From Fimbriimonadaceae bacterium (GTDB lineage Bacteria; Armatimonadota; Fimbriimonadia; Fimbriimonadales; Fimbriimonadaceae): 6,628 nucleotides of DNA. The stretch lies in contig JACFNW010000130.1 in the NCBI GenBank assembly GCA_019454665.1, positions 1-6,628 on the forward strand, in the 5' to 3' direction. The notes under the pieces were generated by a model. It was not told the DNA's origin. It ran no database searches and was given only the letters and a program-made list of their open reading frames with translations. Of this stretch, positions 1 through 4,930 are shown one piece after another. The position numbers were made by a program, and so were the translations under genes. Each line of letters begins with the position of its first letter. Positions within the stretch are counted from its first letter, which is position 1.

Positions 1-2
1 CC

Positions 3-881
3 AAGGGAACGCCGAGCCACGCCGTGTTGCGGATCGTGGGCGGTCGGTTTGCTCCCGGCGAGTTCGTCGAGGTCGAGATGTCGCACTTCGCGCCAGCCGA
101 ACCCTACGTCGCCGTGCCGCAGAACCACGTCGTCCTGACCGGCACAGGCTTTCACCGTCCCTATGTCGCGGGTTTGGTCACGGGCGAACGAATCACGTTT
201 CGGTTGCAAGCCTCGGGCCTGCCCTGGGACAAGATCGAACAGCTCATCGCCGGCGGTCCGAACCTTGTGGTGAACTCGAGGGTGTCCGTGGATGCGGGCA
301 GCCAAGGCTTTTCTTCAGCCTTTGCGGGTCAGCGGCACCCACGCACCGCCGTCGGCCGCACGCCCGAGGGCGACCTGTGGTTCGTTGCCGTGGACGGGCG
401 GCAGAGCGTAAGCGCGGGAGCGACGCTGACCGAGTTGGCCCAGATCATGGTTCGTTTGGGCTGCGCAGACGCGATCAATCTCGACGGCGGCGGTTCGACC
501 ACGTTCAACATTCTGGGTTCGACACTCAACCGCCCCAGCGGGGGGAGCGAACGCCCCGTTGCCAACGCCGTGCTGTTTTACGGGCCTCCGGACGAGCCGC
601 TTTCCGGGCCGATCGCGCTCACGGCCCCCAAGTCGCTCACCGATGGGCAAGCGGTCAAGCTGTCCGTCAAGAACGCCGAGGGCGTCGTGGTCCCCAACAC
701 CGATGTTCTGTGGTCGGCGTTCGGCTCGGCATGGGTGGATCAGGGCGGCACGTTGCGCACTCTGGGCGCGGGAACGGCCTGGGTCGCCGCCACGGTGCGG
801 GGTCAGAAGGTTGTTCAGGAGATCTCGGTGACGGCTCCCTCGCGCAAGGCCACCCGCACGGTCAAGAAGAAGAAGCGCTGA
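3..881 (+). CDS. Phosphodiester glycosidase (NAGPA) family protein with C-terminal Big-like domain, 5' partial
   Basis: The frame is open to the left edge from nt 3, so the GTG at nt 24 is probably internal and the N-terminus, including any signal peptide, is missing. The visible part matches the NAGPA family (enzymes related to the N-acetylglucosamine-1-phosphodiester alpha-N-acetylglucosaminidase 'uncovering enzyme'). Family hallmarks are HPRTAVG (nt 336-356), the strongly conserved NLDGGGSTT (nt 477-503), and ERPVANAVLFYG (nt 549-584), which closes the domain. From about nt 600 to 840 there is a roughly 75-residue beta-rich segment (LTAPKSLTDGQAVKLSV to VVQEISVTAP) resembling bacterial Ig-like (Big_2) domains, followed by a basic tail ending in KKKKR. 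Such proteins are usually exported and act on extracellular or cell-wall glycans. The exact substrate cannot be read from the sequence. The gene converges on the TPR gene with only 14 bp between stop codons and no evident terminator hairpin. Confidence 0.86.
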   Translation, partial: KGTPSHAVLRIVGGRFAPGEFVEVEMSHFAPAEPYVAVPQNHVVLTGTGFHRPYVAGLVTGERITFRLQASGLPWDKIEQLIAGGPNLVVNSRVSVDAGSQGFSSAFAGQRHPRTAVGRTPEGDLWFVAVDGRQSVSAGATLTELAQIMVRLGCADAINLDGGGSTTFNILGSTLNRPSGGSERPVANAVLFYGPPDEPLSGPIALTAPKSLTDGQAVKLSVKNAEGVVVPNTDVLWSAFGSAWVDQGGTLRTLGAGTAWVAATVRGQKVVQEISVTAPSRKATRTVKKKKR

Positions 882-895
882 CCGGTGCGCAGCGT

Positions 896-1243
896 TTAGG
901 GGCAATACGCCAATTGGCGCTTGGCTTGGTCGTGATCGGGTTGGAGCCGCAGGACCTCGCGGAACTCCATGCACGCTTCGTCGTTCATGCCAAGCATCAT
1001 GTAGGTCATGGCCAGATCGTAGCGGGCGGCGACGTGGCGAGGCGAGGCTGAAACGACCTGTTGGAGCATGACGGCCGAACCTTCGAAGTCGCCCTCGAAG
1101 CCAGCGACCAGGGCCAACTGCCACTTGGCGTTGGCGTGATCCGGGTCAGACCCAAGGACGCGCTCGAACGCTTGGCGCGCCTCGCGGTATCGCCCTTCGC
1201 ATCGGTGGGCGAACCCCTCCTGGTAAATGGCTTCCGTGTCCAT
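896..1243 (-). CDS. Small TPR-repeat protein
   Basis: About 115 residues made almost entirely of three consecutive 34-residue tetratricopeptide repeats. They begin at AIYQEGFAHRCEGRYREA, AKWQLALVAGFEGDFEGS and ARYDLAMTYMMLGMNDEA, each ending in a P-x-H turn (SDPDHAN, ASPRHVA, LQPDHDQ), followed by a short capping helix AKRQLAYCP. The usual W/L/G/Y/A/F/P TPR positions are well kept, so it should fold as a protein-protein interaction scaffold. No signal peptide or membrane segment is visible, so a cytoplasmic location is likely. I prefer the ATG at 1243 because it starts just before the first repeat and has a weak GGACGG Shine-Dalgarno seven bases upstream. A GTG at 1267 would add eight residues but overlaps a likely -10 element. 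It lies 54 bp after the CNNM gene on the same strand. Its partner and role are unknown. Confidence 0.85.
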   Translation of the reverse strand: MDTEAIYQEGFAHRCEGRYREARQAFERVLGSDPDHANAKWQLALVAGFEGDFEGSAVMLQQVVSASPRHVAARYDLAMTYMMLGMNDEACMEFREVLRLQPDHDQAKRQLAYCP

Positions 1244-1257
1244 GTTCGGGCCGTCCG

Positions 1258-1266
1258 AGTATATCA
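1258..1266 (-). promoter_or_regulatory. Candidate extended -10 promoter for the TPR gene
   Basis: On the minus strand this reads TGATATACT, a TATACT hexamer preceded by the TGn of an extended -10 promoter. It lies in the gap between the CNNM stop and the TPR start. No good -35 is visible at 16-18 bp. Initiation about 7 bp downstream would leave a very short leader before the ATG at 1243. It is one of three TATACT hexamers placed before minus-strand genes in this window. Confidence 0.35.
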
Positions 1267-1297
1267 CCGAAGTTCGGCGCGACGATTCAGGCTTCCT

Positions 1298-2794
1298 TCA
1301 GGAGGCTTCGAGAACATCTTCCGCCACGGGCTCCTTCGACACGCGGAGCTTGATGATGCGCCGCCCGTCCGTCTCTTCCACGGTGAATCGGTATCCGTCC
1401 ACAAAAATGAACTCGCCTTGCTTGGGCTGATAGCCGAACGATCCGAAGACGAAGCCGCCCACGGTATCGAACTCCTCGCTGCTGAACGTCGCACCCAGTT
1501 CGTCGTTGAGGTCGTCAATGTGGGTTCGCCCCTCAACGACCACCGCGCCGTCTTCTTGCCGGACGATCTCCTCTTCCTCGATGTCGTACTCGTCCACGAT
1601 GTCGCCCACGAGTTCCTCGACGATGTCTTCGAGCGTGACGATGCCGGCGGTTCCGCCGAACTCGTCTTGCACCACGGCCATGTGGCTGCGGCGAAGCCGC
1701 ATCTCGGCCAGCAGTTCGTGAAGGTCCTTGTTCTCGGGTACGAAGATGGGCTCGCGCAGGAGGTCGCGCAGGTTGACCTTGCCGTTCCGGTGCAACGTGG
1801 CGAGCAGGAGGTCTTTGGCGTGGACGACGCCGATGATCTGGTCGTCGTTGTTCTCGTACAGAGGGATGCGCGAGTGCCCCGATTCCTCGATCAGCTTCAC
1901 CACGTCGGCCGGGTCGGCATCCACGGGCATGGCGTCCAAATCAATGCGCGGGGTCATCACCTCGCGGGCCACGGTGTCGGCGAATTCGAAGACCGAGTGG
2001 AGCAGTTCGCGTTCCTCTTCCTCCAATTCGCCGGATTGCTCGGCGATCTCCACGATGCCCTTGATCTCCTCTTCTGCCTGGTTCGTCACGGCGAACGTGG
2101 CCTTGGCTCCGAAGCGGGCCGTGAAGAAACTCGCCACGGAAGTCACCAGCCATATCGCCGGTGCGAACAGTTTAGAGGACCATGACGCGAACCGATAGAG
2201 CCTCGAGGCGAACTCGGGTGCCTTGAGAGCCCCGTAGTTCTTGGGGATGAGTTCGGCGGCCAGCAGGTTGATCAGCCCGATGGGAATTGAGAGACCGATC
2301 CCGACGAGGAACAGATCGCCCAGCGACACCTCCCCCGGCTTGAACGCCTGCAGGATCGAAGGGGCGAGCGCGAACGCGCCGATGACCAATCCGAAGCGGC
2401 ACACCTGAGAGCCGAACGAACAACCGGCCACGAGCCTTGGTCGCACTTCGACGACGCGCTCCAACCGGCGGGCGAGCGCTTCGTCCTTTTCGCGGGCCAG
2501 GCGGATGTGCACCTGCTTGACGCACTCGATGGCCGTCTGGGCCAGCACGTAAAGGCCGTTCAGGATGAGGCAGGCGATGATGAGCGCGGCGGCTTGGGCC
2601 GACCAGCCGACCGTTCCGGCGAGCGAAACCGCGGCAAGGCTGGGGGCGGCGGTTCCGAAGCCGCCGTTGGCGCCATAGGCGGCGAACGTGATCGCCGAGC
2701 CCGTGAGCACCATGGGCATCAAGCCGTTTGAATCCGGGTCGCGGCGCGTCGGCTGTCCGTCGCGCCGCGAGCGTTCGTGTGGATTGTCCTTCAT
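1298..2794 (-). CDS. CNNM/CorC-type (hemolysin family) membrane protein with CBS pair
   Basis: A 498-residue protein with full CNNM/CorC architecture. The N-terminal DUF21 membrane region has hydrophobic segments near residues 66-89, 121-148, 157-183 and 205-224, including the typical AAELIPKNYGAL (179-190). An acidic linker (241-263) follows, then the motif VMTPRIDLDAMP (279-290) opening CBS domain 1 with HSRIPLYE (307-314). CBS domain 2 (about 345-400) contains DEFGGTAGIVTLEDIVEELVG. A C-terminal transporter-associated HlyC/CorC domain spans about 410-486 (TVGGFVFGSFGYQPKQGE). Family members are linked to divalent cation (Mg2+/Co2+) homeostasis; 'hemolysin' is a legacy name. I chose the ATG at 2794 because GAGGA lies 11 bp upstream. 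The ATG at 2812, which overlaps the preceding stop as ATGA, would add six residues. The 24 hydrophilic, Arg-rich residues before the first hydrophobic stretch are unusual. Its place after ybeY and dgkA is a common gene order. Confidence 0.95.
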   Translation of the reverse strand: MKDNPHERSRRDGQPTRRDPDSNGLMPMVLTGSAITFAAYGANGGFGTAAPSLAAVSLAGTVGWSAQAAALIIACLILNGLYVLAQTAIECVKQVHIRLAREKDEALARRLERVVEVRPRLVAGCSFGSQVCRFGLVIGAFALAPSILQAFKPGEVSLGDLFLVGIGLSIPIGLINLLAAELIPKNYGALKAPEFASRLYRFASWSSKLFAPAIWLVTSVASFFTARFGAKATFAVTNQAEEEIKGIVEIAEQSGELEEEERELLHSVFEFADTVAREVMTPRIDLDAMPVDADPADVVKLIEESGHSRIPLYENNDDQIIGVVHAKDLLLATLHRNGKVNLRDLLREPIFVPENKDLHELLAEMRLRRSHMAVVQDEFGGTAGIVTLEDIVEELVGDIVDEYDIEEEEIVRQEDGAVVVEGRTHIDDLNDELGATFSSEEFDTVGGFVFGSFGYQPKQGEFIFVDGYRFTVEETDGRRIIKLRVSKEPVAEDVLEAS

Positions 2795-2808
2795 TGACTG
2801 ACGTATCC

Positions 2809-3528
2809 TCATTTCGGCAGAAGTCCGAACAACACGAGGGCCATCAAGACGCCTGCAGTTGCTCCCAGAGTCAATTCGAACACCGAGTGGATCTTCGCTT
2901 CCCACCTGCTTTGGGCGATGATCACGGCCAACAGAATGGTGATCGCCGCCACGAGGGCGTTGTCGGTCATGAGCGTGGCCGTACCCGCCAAGAAGAACCC
3001 ATACGCGGCGTGCCCGCTCACCAGGCCGCCCTTGAGCAGCATGCCGCGCTTGCCGATCGCCTTCCCGATGATCACGACGAAGAACAACAGCACCGAGCCC
3101 AGGACGATGCGCTGAATGACCGTGAGGTTCGGGCTCTCGCCCGTTAGCGACAGTCGAATCTCCTCCAAACGGTTCTCGCCGATCTGGATCAAGATGGCGG
3201 CCGCGATCGCGAGCATCGTCGAGATGAGCACCGCTCCGGCCGCAATGTCCTTGGCGAACTTGGCCAGCGGATGGTACGTGGGTTGCACCAAGTCCACTAC
3301 GGCTTCGATGGCGCTGTTGAACATTTCGGCCACGAGCACCAGGCTCATGATGAAGAGCAGGATCAGGATTTCGCGCAGACGCCAGTTCAGGAGCAGGCCC
3401 AGCAACGTGATGACCAGCACCATGTACACGTGGAACCGCATGTGGCGCTGGGTGCGAAACGTGTAGACCAGACCGCTGATGGCCACGCGGAACGGCCCAA
3501 AGATGTCGCGCGATTTGGTCATGCTCAT
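2809..3528 (-). CDS. dgkA: DgkA-type lipid kinase fused to a PAP2 phosphatase-like domain
   Basis: A 239-residue integral membrane protein in two parts. Residues 1-116 are a prokaryotic diacylglycerol/undecaprenol kinase domain. It has three membrane helices and the signature E68-x-x-N71-S-A-I-E75-x-x-V-D79, followed by AKFAKDIAAGAVL (89-101), as in E. coli DgkA and Gram-positive undecaprenol kinases. After a linker (117-140), residues 141-236 resemble a PAP2 lipid phosphatase: VSGHAAYGF (170-178) stands for the PSGH motif and SRWEAKIHSVFE (207-218) for SR-x5-H-x3-D. Both catalytic-type histidines (H173, H214) are present, but Pro is Val and the final Asp is Glu, and no clear K-x6-RP motif 1 is seen. 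Such kinase-PAP2 fusions are a known architecture of undetermined function. The start is the ATG overlapping the ybeY stop (ATGA), with GGTGA just upstream. Kinase activity on undecaprenol rather than diacylglycerol cannot be decided from sequence. Confidence 0.93.
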   Translation of the reverse strand: MSMTKSRDIFGPFRVAISGLVYTFRTQRHMRFHVYMVLVITLLGLLLNWRLREILILLFIMSLVLVAEMFNSAIEAVVDLVQPTYHPLAKFAKDIAAGAVLISTMLAIAAAILIQIGENRLEEIRLSLTGESPNLTVIQRIVLGSVLLFFVVIIGKAIGKRGMLLKGGLVSGHAAYGFFLAGTATLMTDNALVAAITILLAVIIAQSRWEAKIHSVFELTLGATAGVLMALVLFGLLPK

Positions 3529-3986
3529 GCCGTCACCGCCAGGTCCATGGTGTGCCAATCGGCGTCCGGCTCGTACCCGGCTTCGGCGAGGCAACGGTTC
3601 ATTTCGGCCAGCATGCGCTCGCGCTCTTCCTCGGTTTCGTCGTCGAATCCGACGAGGTGCAGAGCGCCGTGGACGATGAGCGAAGCCAATTCGCGTTCCA
3701 GCGAAACGCCGCGCGCGTTGGCTTGACGTCGGGCCGTCTCAAGGGAGAGGGCGAGGTCGCCGACCTGCCCGCGCGTGGGACCCGTGGAGGGGAAACTCAG
3801 GACGTCCGTGGGCCGGTCAATGGCGCGGTGCTCGCGGTTGAGCGTGCGGATGCCCGTGTCGTCGGTCATCAGGCAAACGACTTTGCCCTTCGAGCCGATG
3901 GCGCACCGCACCAGCCGCTGCAACGCATCGGTGGGGAGAGGGATGGGCTCGACGTCCCAAACGAGGACCAACGCGGGCGAACTCAT
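3525..3986 (-). CDS. ybeY: Endoribonuclease YbeY (rRNA maturation and ribosome quality control)
   Basis: A 153-residue protein of normal family length. It carries the YbeY signatures LNREHRAIDRPTDVLSFP (49-66), GDLALSLETA (76-85) and the metal-binding helix HGALHLVGFDDE (106-117). YbeY is a single-strand-specific metalloendoribonuclease needed for 16S rRNA 3'-end processing and for quality control of 70S ribosomes. The family motif is H-G-x-L-H-L-x-G-Y-D-H. Here H106 and H110 are kept, but the third zinc-ligand position is D116 instead of His. Asp can still coordinate a metal, and the rest of the protein looks intact, so I regard it as functional but variant. The ATG at 3986 has AGG about 8 bases upstream. 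The stop overlaps the kinase start by four bases, indicating translational coupling. bS21 and EF-P lie just upstream, giving a translation-related cluster. Confidence 0.96.
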   Translation of the reverse strand: MSSPALVLVWDVEPIPLPTDALQRLVRCAIGSKGKVVCLMTDDTGIRTLNREHRAIDRPTDVLSFPSTGPTRGQVGDLALSLETARRQANARGVSLERELASLIVHGALHLVGFDDETEEERERMLAEMNRCLAEAGYEPDADWHTMDLAVTA

Positions 3987-3997
3987 CGCTGGCCTAA

Positions 3998-4012
3998 GGG
4001 CGCGTTGCGCCC
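3998..4012 (-). repeat. Perfect 6-bp hairpin just upstream of the ybeY ribosome binding site
   Basis: On the minus strand GGGCGC-AAC-GCGCCC forms a perfect six-pair GC stem with a three-base loop. It ends two bases before the AGG that should serve as the Shine-Dalgarno of ybeY. There is no U-tract, so an intrinsic terminator is unlikely. It could tune translation initiation or RNA stability, or be chance in GC-rich DNA. Confidence 0.4.
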
Positions 4013-4068
4013 GTGGGGTCGAAAGAGGGAGATACTAGGAGGCTCGTCGCTCATAGCTGGCGAAGGGT

Positions 4069-4084
4069 GGGGCGGCATTGCCCC
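4069..4084 (-). repeat. GC-rich hairpin after rpsU (weak terminator or RNA-stability candidate)
   Basis: Six bases after the rpsU stop codon, the minus strand reads GGGGC-AATGCC-GCCCC, a five-pair stem with a six-base loop. GGCGG next to the stop codon (4091-4087) can pair with the overlapping CCGCC (4075-4071) as an alternative fold. No T-run follows, so a complete intrinsic terminator is not supported. Attenuation or 3'-end protection between rpsU and ybeY is possible. Confidence 0.3.
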
Positions 4085-4090
4085 GACCGC

Positions 4091-4261
4091 CTAGCTTCGC
4101 GAAATGCGCCGTCGGCGCATGCGCCGGCGCTTCTCGCTGGGCTTCTCGTAGTGCGCGTGCTCCTTGAGGTCGCGCAACACTCCGCTCTGCTGCATCTTCA
4201 GGTTGAAGCGCTTCAGGGCGGAATCAATGGACTCGTTGGATTGTACGTTGACGTAGATCAA
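4091..4261 (-). CDS. rpsU: Small ribosomal subunit protein bS21, TTG start
   Basis: A 56-residue, very basic protein that matches bS21 end to end. It starts I-Y-V-N-V, then NESIDSALKRFNLKMQQSGV (9-28), the LKEHAHYEKPSEKRRR segment (32-47) with the nearly invariant YEKPS, and an Arg-rich tail RRRRISRS. bS21 binds the 30S platform near the anti-Shine-Dalgarno end of 16S rRNA and affects initiation. No ATG or GTG lies in frame upstream before the efp stop region, and homology begins right at this TTG, so TTG is the start. GGAG lies 10 bases upstream (4275-4272). The gene follows efp by 40 bp and has its own candidate extended -10 element. It is short and easy to miss in automated calling because of its length and start codon. 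Confidence 0.95.
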   Translation of the reverse strand: MIYVNVQSNESIDSALKRFNLKMQQSGVLRDLKEHAHYEKPSEKRRRMRRRRISRS

Positions 4262-4283
4262 GGGGCTAAAGCTCCGAAACGAT

Positions 4284-4292
4284 AGTATAGCA
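4284..4292 (-). promoter_or_regulatory. Candidate extended -10 promoter for rpsU
   Basis: The minus strand reads TGCTATACT: a TATACT -10 hexamer with an upstream TGn extension, in the 40-bp gap between efp and rpsU. No recognisable -35 is present, which is tolerated by extended -10 promoters. The predicted start, near 4277, would leave a leader just long enough to include the GGAG ribosome binding site. Confidence 0.4.
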
Positions 4293-4301
4293 CGGACCGG
4301 A

Positions 4302-4871
4302 TCAGTCCTTTTTGACCCGTTCCAAGTAAGAGTCGGTTCGCGTGTCCACTTTCACGACGTCGCCCTCGCCGATGTGGAACGGCACCAGCACGACGGCGCC
4401 CGATTCGAGCGTGGCCGGCTTGTTGCTGCCGCTGACCGTGTCGCCCTTGTAGCCGGGGTCGGTCTGGACGATCTTCTGCTCGACGAAGTTGGGGATTTCG
4501 TACCCGAGCACCTCGCCTTCGGCGTTGATCATCACGATCTCCATCTCTTCGAGCAGGTACTTCGCTTGGTCGCCGAAGTCGGCGATGGGCAACGGCGTCT
4601 GCTCGTAGGTGTCGAGGTCCATCAGCACGGCTTCGTCGCCCTGACGGTACAGAAACTGCATCTTGACCTTGTCGACGAACACGGGTTCGATCTTCTCGCC
4701 CGAGCGAAACGTCCGCTCGACGGTGTTGCCGGTCTTGACCTTGCGAAGCCGGGTGCGCACGAACGCGCCGCCCTTGCCGGGCTTGACATGCTGGAACTCG
4801 ACGACCTGAAAAACGTCGCCGTCCAAGCGGATGTGCATGCCGTTCTTGAGGGAACTGGTGTCAACTGCCAA
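4302..4871 (-). CDS. efp: Translation elongation factor P
   Basis: A 189-residue protein, normal length for bacterial EF-P. It has the three expected beta-barrel domains: the KOW-like domain I with VVEFQHVKPGKGGAFVRTR (23-41), the central domain (QFLYRQGDEAVLMDLDTYEQ), and the C-terminal OB domain ending in VKVDTRTDSYLERVKKD. EF-P enters the E site and relieves ribosomes stalled on consecutive prolines. The residue at the tip of domain I, which many bacteria modify, is Lys33 in PGKGG. No modification enzyme gene is in the window, so whether it is modified is unknown. The start is a TTG at 4871: no in-frame ATG or GTG lies upstream, and the first family-conserved residues follow at once. A perfect AGGAGG lies 12 bases upstream. 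A candidate promoter lies in the 45-bp gap behind the acetyltransferase gene. Confidence 0.97.
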   Translation of the reverse strand: MAVDTSSLKNGMHIRLDGDVFQVVEFQHVKPGKGGAFVRTRLRKVKTGNTVERTFRSGEKIEPVFVDKVKMQFLYRQGDEAVLMDLDTYEQTPLPIADFGDQAKYLLEEMEIVMINAEGEVLGYEIPNFVEQKIVQTDPGYKGDTVSGSNKPATLESGAVVLVPFHIGEGDVVKVDTRTDSYLERVKKD

Positions 4872-4883
4872 TGCGGATTCCGG

Positions 4884-4889
4884 CCTCCT
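4884..4889 (-). promoter_or_regulatory. Perfect Shine-Dalgarno of efp
   Basis: The minus strand carries AGGAGG twelve bases before the TTG at 4871. It supports the TTG start of efp. A full anti-SD match may compensate for the weak start codon and the slightly long spacing. Confidence 0.65.
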
Positions 4890-4902
4890 GAGCCGGACCG
4901 GG

Positions 4903-4930
4903 AGTATACCGGACGCTTAGAAGTCGTCGA
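4903..4930 (-). promoter_or_regulatory. Candidate promoter of efp
   Basis: TATACT lies at 4908-4903 on the minus strand. At 4930-4925, 16 bp further upstream, is TCGACG, which matches four of six bases of TTGACA. The -10 lies in the gap after the acetyltransferase stop; the -35 overlaps the end of that gene. Transcription from about 4896 would give a leader containing the AGGAGG. Confidence 0.4.

Noticed and set aside
315..1124. A 269-codon minus-strand frame opposite the glycosidase gene.
   Set aside because: The Arg/Gly/Pro-rich composition, the overlap with the conserved NLDGGGSTT region on the other strand, and the further overlap with the TPR gene mark it as a shadow.
1061..2185. A 374-codon plus-strand open frame opposite the CNNM and TPR genes.
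   Set aside because: It is antisense to well-supported CBS and TPR coding sequence and is rich in Val, His and Asp, a typical reverse-frame shadow without recognisable domains.
4305..4320. The run CCTTTTTGACC on the plus strand as a terminator T-tract or -35 box.
   Set aside because: It lies inside the efp C-terminal coding sequence, has no stable stem before it, and faces the strand opposite to the genes.
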